DNA of 54,768 nt from Candidatus Anaerobiospirillum pullicola (GCA_018884035.1 JAHLFE010000058.1:1-54768), one strand, 5' to 3'. Shown: positions 36,676-45,257, numbered from the stretch's first letter. The notes: generated by a model from the letters alone, not told the origin. Translations and numbers: made by a program.

Positions 36676-37989
36676 ATGACTGCAACAGTAGGCCTCTTGA
36701 TGGCCGTAGTGCTGATTGTGCTCCTGCTTTTAGGTGTACCAATCTGCATCTCGATCGCTTTATCGTCGGTGGTAGCCGGTGCCGCAGCCTTAGACATGGA
36801 CATGATGCTGCAAACGGCTTCACAAAGAACCTTCTCGGGTATCTCCGTCTTCACCCTGATTGCAATTCCATTCTTCATTCTCGCCGGTAACATCATGAAC
36901 CGTGGTGGTATTGCAATCCGTCTGATGAACTTCGCTCGTCTGTTGGTAGGCAAGATCCCAGGCTCCTTTGCCCACACCAACTGCATGGCAAACATGATGT
37001 TCGGTGCTATTTCCGGTTCCGGTGTGGCCGCTGCCTCTGCTATGGGTACCATCATTGGCCCAATCGCCGAGAAGGAAGGCTACTCCAAGAACTACATGGC
37101 TGTGGTTAACATCGCCTCTGCACCTACAGGTCTGTTAATTCCACCATCGAACGTGCTCATTACCTACTCGCTGGTGTCTGGCGGTACCTCGGTTGCGGCG
37201 CTGTTCTTAGCTGGTTATATCCCAGGTATTCTCTGGGGCTTAGGCTGCATGGTCGTAGCTTTCATCGCTGCCAAGCGCTTAGGCTACAAGGGCGACAGCC
37301 AAAAGGTCACCCTGAGCATGGCCGGTAAGATCACCTTAGACGCTATCCCATCGCTGCTGCTCATCCTCGTTGTGATCGGCGGTATCGTGGCCGGTGCTTT
37401 CACCGCCACTGAGGGCGCTATCGTGGCTGTGGTTTACTCGCTGATCCTGTCGATCATCTATCGCTCGATCACGTGGGCAGACTTAAAGCGCATCTACGCT
37501 GAATCGGCTTCCATGACCGGCATCATCGTGTTCTTAATCGGTGTGTCGTCGATCATGTCGTGGGTTATTTCCTTCGTGAATATCCCTGCTGCCGTAGGTG
37601 ACATGTTAAATGGTATCTCCTCCAGCCCTATTGTGATCTTACTGATCATCAATATCTTCCTGCTGTTTGTTGGTACCTTCTTAGACACCACCCCAGCCAT
37701 TCTGATTTTCACCCCAATCTTCTTACCAATTGCCATTCAATGCGGCCTCTCCCCAGTGGAGTTTGGTATCGTCATTACCTACAACCTCTGCATTGGTACG
37801 ATTACACCTCCTGTAGGTAACATTCTGTTCGTGGGTGTGAAGGTGGCTAACACCACCATTGAGCGCGTCATTAAGCCACTGCTGCCATACTATGTGGTGA
37901 TCATTGCCGTGTTAATGGTCTGCACCTACTTCCCATCGGTTTCCAGCTTCATTCCAGAGCTGGCAGGTTATGAAGCGACCTTAAAATAG
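36676..37989 (+). CDS. dctM: TRAP transporter large membrane subunit, DctM family
   Basis: A 437-residue inner-membrane protein with about 12 membrane segments, the sodium-coupled translocation subunit. Landmarks are FTLIAIPFFILAGNIMNRGG, MMFGAISGSGVAAASAMG, SAPTGLLIPPSNVLITYSL, TFLDTTPAILIFTPIF and NLCIGTITPPVGNILFVG, all typical of the TRAP 4TM-12TM family. GGGGGGAG precedes the ATG. Together with dctP and dctQ it forms a complete three-part TRAP system. Confidence 0.95.
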   Translation: MTATVGLLMAVVLIVLLLLGVPICISIALSSVVAGAAALDMDMMLQTASQRTFSGISVFTLIAIPFFILAGNIMNRGGIAIRLMNFARLLVGKIPGSFAHTNCMANMMFGAISGSGVAAASAMGTIIGPIAEKEGYSKNYMAVVNIASAPTGLLIPPSNVLITYSLVSGGTSVAALFLAGYIPGILWGLGCMVVAFIAAKRLGYKGDSQKVTLSMAGKITLDAIPSLLLILVVIGGIVAGAFTATEGAIVAVVYSLILSIIYRSITWADLKRIYAESASMTGIIVFLIGVSSIMSWVISFVNIPAAVGDMLNGISSSPIVILLIINIFLLFVGTFLDTTPAILIFTPIFLPIAIQCGLSPVEFGIVITYNLCIGTITPPVGNILFVGVKVANTTIERVIKPLLPYYVVIIAVLMVCTYFPSVSSFIPELAGYEATLK

Positions 37990-38537
37990 CCTCATAAACC
38001 CGCTTTAGGAGGCAGCGGCATCCTGAGTAAGTGAGTAGTTACAAGCTACTCAGGGCGCTGCTTAATCCTAGGGCACACGGCACGACAGAGCCTTGCGACT
38101 ACATACCGCTTAGGCGTCTATGTATGGCGACTTTCCTGAAAGCTCTGTCCTGTATTACGCCAAGGCTCGTGCGGTTACACTAGCAAGTCGTAATCAACGG
38201 GCCTTTTAAAAATAGCAACTGGCGAGGAGATAAAGCTTTGTGTTTGGTGCCTGCGAGGGTGCGGCATACCGAGGACAAAGCTTTGTCACTTTGCACTGTT
38301 TGTTACAACAAGTGGCCGGTGTTATCGCTGATAGCGCCGAGAGGAAAAGCGCTGTGAGCTGAGGCACATGGCGCAAAGCAGAGAAATCATCTCTAAGGCT
38401 CTTAGTTAGGGGCTTGCGCTTCAGCGCTCAAGAGCATGCTTGAGCTCTATTGCGCTTTTGAGGTGGTGATCAGCTGCTGCGACCGAGGCTGCGGCTAAAG
38501 CTGGCAAGAGTTGTTGTTGATCTGGGGGATATTGGTC
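37990..38537. other. 548-bp spacer between dctM and uxaC
   Basis: No gene. It holds the palindrome GACAAAGCTTTGTC (38274-38287), a second AAAGCTTTGT site (38232-38241) and TTGTT-AC-AACAA (38300-38311). These are operator candidates for uxaC. Confidence 0.5.
38274..38287. promoter_or_regulatory. Perfect palindrome upstream of uxaC
   Basis: GACAAAGCTTTGTC is a 14-bp perfect palindrome about 250 bp before uxaC. AAAGCTTTGT recurs 44 bp to the left, and the inverted repeat TTGTT/AACAA lies 13 bp to the right. The cluster looks like a regulator-binding region; no factor is assigned. Confidence 0.45.
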
Positions 38538-39947
38538 ATGACCGAGTTCATGGGTAAAGACTTCTTACTCGAGACGGAGACAGCAAAAGAGCTGTTCCAT
38601 GAGCATGCGGCTAAGATGCCGATTATTGACTACCACTGCCACATTAACCCACGTGAGATTGCGGAGAACCACCAGTTCCGCAACATCACCGAGGCGTGGT
38701 TAGGTGGTGACCACTACAAGTGGCGTATGATCCGCTCCAACGGTGTACCAGAAAGCTTAATCACCGGCAAAGAGAGCAGCGACTACGAGAAGTTTGAGCA
38801 GTTTGCTAAGTCCTTACCACGTGCTATTGGCAATCCTCTGTACCACTGGACTCACTTAGAGCTGCAGCGCTACTTTGGCATTACCAAGACCTTAAGCGAG
38901 AAGACCTGCAAGGAAATCTGGGACGAGTGCAATGCCAAGTTAGCTACGGATGAGTTCCGTGTCCAAGGCATCATTAAGCGCTCGAACGTGAAGTTAGTGG
39001 CCACCACTGATGACCCAGGTGATTCGCTTGAGTGGCACCAGAAGTTAGCTGGCGATGCCAACTGCCCTTGCAAGGTGGTTCCTGCATGGCGTCCTGACAA
39101 GGCCATGAAGATCGAAAAGCCTGACTTTAAGGACTACGTCGAGCACATCGCTAAGCTCACGGGCAAGACCATTAACACCTGTGAGGACTTCTTTGCGGCT
39201 TTAGACGACCGCATGGAGTTCTTCAATAAGATGGGATGCCGCGCTTCTGACCACGGTGTTGACTACGCCTACTGCCGTATTGTCGATCAGGGCACCTTAG
39301 AGCAGATCTTCCAAAAGGGCTTAAAGAACGAGACCTTAACCCCTGACGAGGTCGAAGCTTACAAGAGCATGATCCTGATTTACCTTGCTAAGGGTTATGC
39401 CAAGTACGGCTGGGTGATGCAGATGCACTATGGTGCTATCCGCGATCCAAACACCAAGATGTTCAAGATCTTAGGTGCAGACACCGGCTTTGACTGCATT
39501 GACAACTGTGCCTGTGCCCGTGGCATCACCACCTTAATGGATGCGTTAAACGAGCGTGACTCGCTGCCAAAGATGATTTGGTACTCGCTCAATCCATCTG
39601 ACAATGCGGTGATTGGTGCTGCTATTGGTGCTTTCCAAGGCCCTGAGGCTCACGGCAAGATTCAACAGGGTTCTGCGTGGTGGTTTAACGACACCATGCA
39701 GGGCATGATCGATCAGATGACCAGCCTTGCCAACCTATCGGTATTTGGCAACTTCTTGGGCATGCTGACTGATTCGCGCAGCTTCCTTTCTTACACCCGT
39801 CACGAGTACTTCCGTCGCATTATGTGCAACCTCGTGGGCAAGTGGGTGGAGAATGGCTGGTACCCACGTGATATGGAGTACTTAGGCCAGCTGGTGGAGG
39901 ATATCTCCTTCAACAACACCAACCGTTACTTTGGCTTTAACGTCTAA
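38538..39947 (+). CDS. uxaC: Uronate (glucuronate/galacturonate) isomerase
   Basis: UxaC interconverts D-glucuronate and D-fructuronate, or D-galacturonate and D-tagaturonate, the first step of hexuronate breakdown. The start is ATG 38538 with GGGGGA 9 nt upstream, giving 469 residues (E. coli 470). The amidohydrolase-like metal site starts at IIDYHCHINPREI near residue 30. Other landmarks are TDDPGDSLEWH, MQMHYGAIRDPN, GADTGFDC and WWFNDTMQGM, with the C-terminal SFLSYTRHEYFRR. No uxaA, uxaB or uxuA gene lies in the window, so the rest of the pathway must be elsewhere. A strong terminator follows. Confidence 0.96.
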   Translation: MTEFMGKDFLLETETAKELFHEHAAKMPIIDYHCHINPREIAENHQFRNITEAWLGGDHYKWRMIRSNGVPESLITGKESSDYEKFEQFAKSLPRAIGNPLYHWTHLELQRYFGITKTLSEKTCKEIWDECNAKLATDEFRVQGIIKRSNVKLVATTDDPGDSLEWHQKLAGDANCPCKVVPAWRPDKAMKIEKPDFKDYVEHIAKLTGKTINTCEDFFAALDDRMEFFNKMGCRASDHGVDYAYCRIVDQGTLEQIFQKGLKNETLTPDEVEAYKSMILIYLAKGYAKYGWVMQMHYGAIRDPNTKMFKILGADTGFDCIDNCACARGITTLMDALNERDSLPKMIWYSLNPSDNAVIGAAIGAFQGPEAHGKIQQGSAWWFNDTMQGMIDQMTSLANLSVFGNFLGMLTDSRSFLSYTRHEYFRRIMCNLVGKWVENGWYPRDMEYLGQLVEDISFNNTNRYFGFNV

Positions 39948-40023
39948 GTTACGGCTGCATAGCGTGATTTTTCCTCAAATTAGGCTGAGTCTGGGGTAAT
40001 GCAGAGCCTTGAGCTCAGCCAGC

Positions 40024-40060
40024 AAAGGGCACAGTGGTTTTAGCTACTGTGCCCTTTTTA
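40024..40060 (+). terminator. Rho-independent terminator of uxaC
   Basis: AAAGGGCACAGT and ACTGTGCCCTTT form a perfect 12-bp stem with a 10-nt loop, followed by TTATTTG. It lies about 75 bp past uxaC. Confidence 0.92.
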
Positions 40061-40110
40061 TTTGCGGTTTTGGCGCATGGCGCTGCACCGTTAATACTCA
40101 CCATCAGAAA

Positions 40111-40572
40111 ATGGCGCCGTGTGGCGCTATAGTGCGAAAATGAGCCTCTGCGTAAGCTTTACAGCCACTGTACAGCCACGCACGCAATTGGCGCCCACGA
40201 TCATTAGGTATGCTGCCCAAATTAACAGCGGCCACTATAAGCGCACTCTTGGTGATGGCGGCAGCAGCGGTGCTTCCCTATCCACTCACTAACTCAAGAT
40301 AACGGCGCCATAAGGCGCTATGGCGCGAAACTGAGCCGCTCCGCAAGCTTTTCAGCCACTTTAGAGCCACCATCAACTGGCGCCCACGATCATTAGGTAT
40401 GCTGCCCAAATTAACAGCGGCCACTATAAGCGCACTCTTGGCGATGGCTGCAGCAGCGCTTTCCTCCCCGTATCACAACTCACCTCGAGATAACGGCACC
40501 ATAAGGCGCCATGGCGCGAAACTGAGCCGCTCCGCAGTCTTTACAGCCACTGCACAGCCGCGCACTCAACTG
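40111..40572. repeat. 191-bp tandem direct repeat, about 2.4 copies
   Basis: Units start at 40111, 40302 and 40493, a period of exactly 191 bp; the third stops near 40572. Each unit begins with an inverted repeat (unit 2: GCGCCATA-AGGCGC-TATGGCGC). Units 1 and 2 then share about 70 nearly identical bases from GGCGCCCACGATCATTAGG onward, holding an ATG frame that reads MLPKLTAATISALL in both. The frame closes after 30 codons in unit 1 (40210-40302) and runs 74 codons in unit 2 (40399-40623). Confidence 0.85.
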
Positions 40573-40659
40573 TCTGCTACTCTAAGCGATGAAAATCCAT
40601 CAAGTAGCGGCGCGCACTCTTAGTGACGAATGCAGGGGTGGCTGTGGTGGCGCGCCAAA

Positions 40660-40724
40660 CAAAAAGCCCACACCAGCTACCACCTGTACTCTCAGAGCAC
40701 AAGTGGCGCCAGTGTGGGCTTTTG
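40660..40724 (-). terminator. Rho-independent terminator of the TerC-type gene
   Basis: On the minus strand AAAAGCCCACAC pairs with GTGTGGGCTTTT around an internally base-paired region (GCCACTTGT/ACAGGTGG), and T residues follow. It lies about 40 bp past the gene. Confidence 0.85.
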
Positions 40725-40761
40725 CTATGAAGAGCACTTGCAGCTACCGCTGCACACGCTC

Positions 40762-42639
40762 CTACTGGTTAGAAGAGGACGAGGCCATTGGCGCCGCCTT
40801 TGCCATCTTCTTTTCGTTTTCCTTAACTTGCGCTAAGTTGGTCAGCAGCACCGACTCAATCGAGTTCTCCTCAACCTTTAGGATCTCCAGCTTCCACTTG
40901 GTCATAGAGATCACCTCACCCTGCTGCGGCATGCGCTGCAGATAGTCGAGAATAAAGCCCGCAATGGTGTGGTAGGTGTCAGAAACAGGCACATTAAAGC
41001 CCGTTAAGCGCGACACATCCTTTAAGATCGCACCGCCCTCAATCTTGTACACACCAGGGCTCATACGCACCAGCTCAGGCACCTCTGTCTGATCAGGCAG
41101 CTCGCCGGCAATCTCCTCCATGATATCGTGTAAGGTCACGATTCCCTCGAAATTGCCAAACTCGTCAAAGACAAAGGCAAAGTTCTTCTTAGACTTGCGG
41201 AACTCCTCTAAGGCCTTAATCACCGAGACCGTCTCTGGGAGGTACAGTGGCTCACGTACCTTGCTCTCTAAGAGCTGCTCCATCGACTGTGAACCGGCCT
41301 TAGTCTTCACCTTACAGCTGCAACCGCTCTTGGTCGCCGAGGTAACCTCAGTCGTGGCAGGAGCCGCAGTCGCACTAGCCACGGCATTACTCCCCTCAGC
41401 CGCGCTGGCAGCAGCATCAGAAGCACTGGACTCGGAGGTACCAACCTCATTTTTTGCAGCAGTAGCGGCAGCAGCCTGCTCCGCTGGCACCACTGGTGGT
41501 AAGGCATTGAGGCCTAACTTGGTGGCCAGAATCTCATCACGACGGATATAGCCTAAAGGCACATCACGGTTGCTGTTCTTGTACACCACTAAGCGCGACG
41601 AGCGATTGGTGTTTAAAGACTTAATGATGTCGTCGATGTCATCAGAGATGTCAACCTGATTGACGTCAGTACGCGCCGTCATCACTGCCTTTACTGGCAG
41701 CGAATTAAGCTGCAGCACGCGCGAGACCATCTCCTTTTCTGTGTTGTTAAACACCTGCGAGCCCGTGCGCGAGACAATGGCTTCTTTTAAGGTCTGCACT
41801 TGGTTCTGGTTAGAGCCTAATAAGCGCAGCACTAAGTTAGCAGCCACCTCACGGCTTTGCATGCCCGCCTTAGAACCACTGCCCCCTAAGTTTAAGGTGT
41901 TCTTACGCGCAATCTGATTGAAGATCTCGATGATGATCGAGAAACCAATGGCAGCGTAGAGATAGCCCTTTGGTACGTGGAACCCTAAGGATTCCACAAT
42001 CAGGCTAAAGCCAATTAAGAGCAGGAAGCCTAAGCACAGGATAACTAAGGTAGGATGGTGGCTCACAAACTCCGTAATAAAGCGTGAGGCGAGGGTCATG
42101 ATACCCATCGCAATGACCACGGCAAACATCATGATGAAGACGTGATCGACCATACCAACAGCGGTAATGATGGAGTCTAAGGAGAAGACGGCGTCCAGTA
42201 CCATGATCTGCAAGATCACAAGGTACATGGCTGAGCCTGCGGCCTTACTTACCGAGAGCTCCTCATCAAAGCCCTCAAGCTTAGAGTGCAACTCGTGCGT
42301 GGCTTTATAGAGCAGGAAGACACCACCGATCATCATCACGATATCGCGTCCAGTGACGCTAAAGGATCCGATGGAGAAGAGCGGTGTGGTCATGTTGACG
42401 ATAAAGGAGATAAAGGTCAACAAGAGCAAACGGATCACTAAAGCGCCGCCTAAACCGATGTAGCGGGCCTTATCACGCTGCTTCTCTGGCAGCTTGGCGG
42501 TTAAGATAGCGATAAAGACAAGGTTATCGATACCTAAGACAATTTCAATGACCACCAAGGTGAGCATGCCGAGCCATGCTGTAGGGTCTGAAACCCACGC
42601 CATATCAAACATCACCTGGTGTACTGCCACGGGATCCAT
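40762..42639 (-). CDS. TerC-type membrane protein with CBS pair and CorC/HlyC domain (YoaE-like)
   Basis: A 625-residue inner-membrane protein with the three-part layout of E. coli YoaE/YegH. The TerC membrane domain covers about residues 15-240 (VVIEIVLGIDNLVFIAIL, VLDAVFSLDSIITAVGM, PKGYLYAAIGFSIIIE). A CBS pair runs from about residue 310, and a transporter-associated CorC_HlyC domain ends it. An Ala/Ser/Thr-rich insertion of about 60 residues (about 385-447) splits the CBS pair and ends in Gly-Cys-Ser-Cys-Lys. The family is linked to metal homeostasis, for example manganese export by TerC proteins; the substrate here is unknown. AAGG precedes the ATG. A terminator follows. Confidence 0.88.
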   Translation of the reverse strand: MDPVAVHQVMFDMAWVSDPTAWLGMLTLVVIEIVLGIDNLVFIAILTAKLPEKQRDKARYIGLGGALVIRLLLLTFISFIVNMTTPLFSIGSFSVTGRDIVMMIGGVFLLYKATHELHSKLEGFDEELSVSKAAGSAMYLVILQIMVLDAVFSLDSIITAVGMVDHVFIMMFAVVIAMGIMTLASRFITEFVSHHPTLVILCLGFLLLIGFSLIVESLGFHVPKGYLYAAIGFSIIIEIFNQIARKNTLNLGGSGSKAGMQSREVAANLVLRLLGSNQNQVQTLKEAIVSRTGSQVFNNTEKEMVSRVLQLNSLPVKAVMTARTDVNQVDISDDIDDIIKSLNTNRSSRLVVYKNSNRDVPLGYIRRDEILATKLGLNALPPVVPAEQAAAATAAKNEVGTSESSASDAAASAAEGSNAVASATAAPATTEVTSATKSGCSCKVKTKAGSQSMEQLLESKVREPLYLPETVSVIKALEEFRKSKKNFAFVFDEFGNFEGIVTLHDIMEEIAGELPDQTEVPELVRMSPGVYKIEGGAILKDVSRLTGFNVPVSDTYHTIAGFILDYLQRMPQQGEVISMTKWKLEILKVEENSIESVLLTNLAQVKENEKKMAKAAPMASSSSNQ

Positions 42640-42928
42640 ATAACCTTACCTTTGAGTCCTTTTCTCAGAAAAACCACAGGATCGAGGCTATCCTCTTCAC
42701 GCCTCTCCTGAGCAGCGGCCGCAGCATTTGTGGCAACTGCAATTACAGATACAGAGTGCTACCAAAAAACAGGCACCACCCTCATTATACGGAAAAGTAC
42801 GCCTGCACAAAGACAAAAACGCACGAACATTAAGCTAAGGCATCACGCCCCAACCGCATACAGTGCAAGTATTCTGCTACCTTAGCAGCATGGTGCCATG
42901 GCTACAGAAGTAGCACTGCGTAAACGGC

Positions 42929-44458
42929 TTAGCGCTTACCCTTGCCTTTGCCTTTTGGGCTCTTACCTAAGCCCTTACCGGCAGCAGCCTTAGCCGCGCC
43001 TTTGCTCGCACCTGCACCACGGTTTTTCTTACCTGCAGAGCTATACGAGAGCTTAAAGTCACCATGCTTGCCTAAGCGACGCTCCTTGCCAGCGCCTACG
43101 ACAGCACCCGCCCCAGCACGGCCCTCACGGCGGCTAGAGATTTTATCGGCAGCCCCAGTAACGCCATTGTCACGGCGATTGCGCCCCGAGCTCTTAGTAT
43201 TGGTAGGAGCCACAGCCTCGTTGTCAGCAGCAGTCTCTGTAGCACGAGCGGAGACATTGCGGCGCTGCCGCTGGGAGCTGATGTCGATCTTTAATGGTAC
43301 CGAAGCATACTCCTCAGGACGCAACGCTGGTAACTGTACCTTAGAGCGCAGGCGATTGACCTCCGCTAAGGTCAGCTCACGGAACTGGCCTGACTTCATC
43401 TTTGGGTCTAAATCAAAGCCAGCATAGGAGATGCGGATCAGACGGCTAACCTTTAAGCCCACGGCTTCCCAGAGGCGGCGCACCTCACGGTTACGGCCCT
43501 CACGTAAGGAAACGTAGAACCAGTGATTGCGGTTATCACCACCACGGTACTCAATGGAGTCAAACTTACCCACGCCATCTTCTAAAAGCACGCCATCACG
43601 GAGCTTTTGCAACTGCTCATCAGTGACATCACCATACACACGCACGGCGTAGATACGCTCAATGCCAAAGCGTGGGTGCATCAGCGCATGAGCAAGGTCA
43701 CCATCGGTGGTAAAGAGCAAAAGACCGGAGGTGTTTAAATCCAAGCGGCCGACATTGATCCACTTGCCAAACTCTAAGCGTGGCAGGTGATCAAAGATGG
43801 TAGGACGGTTCTGTGGATCGGAGATACTGGAGATCTCGCCCTCAGGCTTGTAATACATGAGGCAGCGATTCTCGATCTTGTGGTTACGAGGGGAGTAGAC
43901 CACACGGCCGTCGATCTTAACTGTAATGTTCTCGTCGTCGGTACGGAAGCCTAAATTGACGACCTTACCGTTAACCTCGACGCGGCCTGCTTCAATCATG
44001 GCCTCTAAGGAGCGACGCGAACCGATACCAGCGTTAGCTAAGAGCTTATGCAGCTTGACGCCACTGACCTTTGGCTCTGGGCCCTTGACGGCAGCCATGA
44101 CCTTGGCTTTTTCATTGGCCTTAGCGGCGTTAATGCGCTCACGCGTCTTTTGTAAGGCCTTTTCCCGATCAAAGTCAGGAGCGGAGCCATTTCTCCCCTT
44201 GCTGAACGTATCTGCGGCCATACGTGCAGCGGCACCACGTGGGTTGTTACTGCCACCTGCGTGGAAACTGCCTTTGCCTTTAAACTTACTACCACTGTGT
44301 GCGCCCTTAGAGCTTGAAGCCGAGCGCCATTCATGGGCTGAGCCATGGGAAGTGCCGTGGGTAGAGCCGCCCTCGTGGTGGAAATGATCGTGACTGTGCT
44401 TGCCACGTAAGGATGAGTGACCGCTCACGCGGTGAGCCTTGCTGGCCTGATTACGCAT
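42929..44458 (-). CDS. rluB: 23S rRNA pseudouridine synthase, RluB type
   Basis: Isomerises a uridine in the 23S rRNA peptidyl-transferase region (U2605 in E. coli). I start at ATG 44458, with AAGGGA 10 nt upstream; the longer frame lacks a ribosome-binding site. The S4 RNA-binding domain is visible at VKLHKLLANAGIGSRRSLEA. The RsuA/RluB catalytic loop is VGRLDLNTSGLLLFTTDGDL with the catalytic Asp, and REGRNREVRRLWEAVG and ISYAGFDLDP follow. Long basic Gly/Lys/His-rich tails extend both ends (about 130 N-terminal and 140 C-terminal residues), making 509 residues against 291 in E. coli RluB. RluE/RluF are less likely because an S4 domain and the RluB-type loop are present. Confidence 0.9.
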   Translation of the reverse strand: MRNQASKAHRVSGHSSLRGKHSHDHFHHEGGSTHGTSHGSAHEWRSASSSKGAHSGSKFKGKGSFHAGGSNNPRGAAARMAADTFSKGRNGSAPDFDREKALQKTRERINAAKANEKAKVMAAVKGPEPKVSGVKLHKLLANAGIGSRRSLEAMIEAGRVEVNGKVVNLGFRTDDENITVKIDGRVVYSPRNHKIENRCLMYYKPEGEISSISDPQNRPTIFDHLPRLEFGKWINVGRLDLNTSGLLLFTTDGDLAHALMHPRFGIERIYAVRVYGDVTDEQLQKLRDGVLLEDGVGKFDSIEYRGGDNRNHWFYVSLREGRNREVRRLWEAVGLKVSRLIRISYAGFDLDPKMKSGQFRELTLAEVNRLRSKVQLPALRPEEYASVPLKIDISSQRQRRNVSARATETAADNEAVAPTNTKSSGRNRRDNGVTGAADKISSRREGRAGAGAVVGAGKERRLGKHGDFKLSYSSAGKKNRGAGASKGAAKAAAGKGLGKSPKGKGKGKR

Positions 44459-44662
44459 TATTAAAGAATCCCTTCTTGGTACGCTAGCTAAACGTGGCAT
44501 TTATGGCTATGTTGTGAGGAGGCATCCCGCTCCACATCACAGCCTCTTGAGGGGTAGCACCGTGAAGAGGTGTACCCTTAGGGAGCGCCCTATAATGGGT
44601 GCTCTGTATGGGGAGTAGCTTTTCGGGTAGCCCCTGTAGATGGCACCTAAGTGCCCCTGCTG

Positions 44663-44871
44663 TTAGGAACGTAACAACTATTAACTACCAAAATTTTTCT
44701 CAGCTCGGATCGGCTCATAGTGTGATGGGTAAAGCGCCATCACTACCTCAAGGATGGTCACACCAAACGCCATAACACCTAGCAACAGCTTAATTGCATT
44801 GGTACTACTGCGCTTTGGTATCAACCAACTCTGAAGCGAGCCAAAAACTGGTAGTTATTAGTTAATAGGTT
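44663..44871 (-). repeat. Inverted-repeat element family 1, copy C
   Basis: The core (44694-44847) aligns on the minus strand with copy B: it starts TTTTTGGCTCGCTTCAGAG, has ATGGCGTTTGGTGTGACC in the middle and closes with a diverged end. Here the inverted repeats extend outward (AGGAAC.TA..AACTA.TAACTACCA at both ends). The 9-mer CCTAAGTGC occurs at 44646-44654 and again at 44872-44880. Confidence 0.75.
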
Positions 44872-44911
44872 CCTAAGTGCTACTCCCCACAGCACGTGTA
44901 CGCCCCTAAAT

Positions 44912-44965
44912 GATAGCCACCACATTAAAGCTTGAGATGGGGGCATCCCCAGCTTTAAGGCTATC
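44912..44965. repeat. Nested long hairpin
   Basis: Three stacked arms pair in order: GATAGCC/GGCTATC, TTAAAGCT/AGCTTTAA, and GGGG-GCAT-CCCC. The left-side bulges are ACCACA (about 6 nt) and TGAGAT. It could fold as a stable RNA hairpin on either strand. No gene is adjacent. Confidence 0.6.
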
Positions 44966-44969
44966 GCCT

Positions 44970-45063
44970 TACCCTTGAGTGTTAGTCATCAGTAGATCCA
45001 CTCTCAGGTAAAAGCCGTATCTTAGAGGTTTGAGCAAAATCAGCCTTAACTCATCGACGTCAG
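44970..45063 (-). repeat. Family 2 MITE relative, partial
   Basis: Read on the minus strand from GACGTCGATGAGTTAAG, it parallels the right arm of the 33288-33521 element (GACATCGTGGAGTTGAG). The shared order is TTTTGC.C.AAACC.CTAA..TA.GGC.TTTACC. No second arm was found, so it looks truncated or diverged. Confidence 0.55.
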
Positions 45064-45137
45064 TTCTATTCTGCTCTGCTCTGCTCTGATCTGCTCTGTT
45101 AGGCACGCCCCTCCTTAACCACGCATCAACGACCAAC

Positions 45138-45167
45138 AAAAAAGGCACCATCAGCAGGTGCCCTTTT
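45138..45167 (-). terminator. Rho-independent terminator of hflC
   Basis: On the minus strand AAAAGGGCACC pairs with GGTGCC-TTTT around a 7-nt loop (one unpaired base) and ends in TTTTTTG. It lies about 90 bp past hflC. Confidence 0.85.
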
Positions 45168-45257
45168 CCCGCAGCGCTATGTTATGCGCTGCTCTATCAG
45201 CCCTTGTGCGCAGCTGCAGGAGTTAATCCCCCCTGCAACCACGCTCAAGCGACCTTA

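Larger units (their letters stand above)
39948..40761. other. 814-bp spacer with tandem repeat
   Basis: It contains the uxaC terminator (40024-40060), the 191-bp tandem repeat (40111-40572) and the terminator of the TerC-type gene (40660-40724). Confidence 0.6.
44459..45257. other. 799-bp spacer rich in inverted repeats
   Basis: From left to right: a TATAAT (44591-44596, plus strand, no clear -35), family 1 element copy C (44663-44871), a nested hairpin (44912-44965), a family 2 relative (about 44970-45063), a CTGCT pentamer repeat (about 45066-45098) and the hflC terminator (45138-45167). No gene is supported. Confidence 0.6.

Noticed and set aside
40111-40572. CRISPR array
   Set aside because: The 191-bp period and long identical tracts without short unique spacers do not fit repeat-spacer structure, and no cas gene is present.
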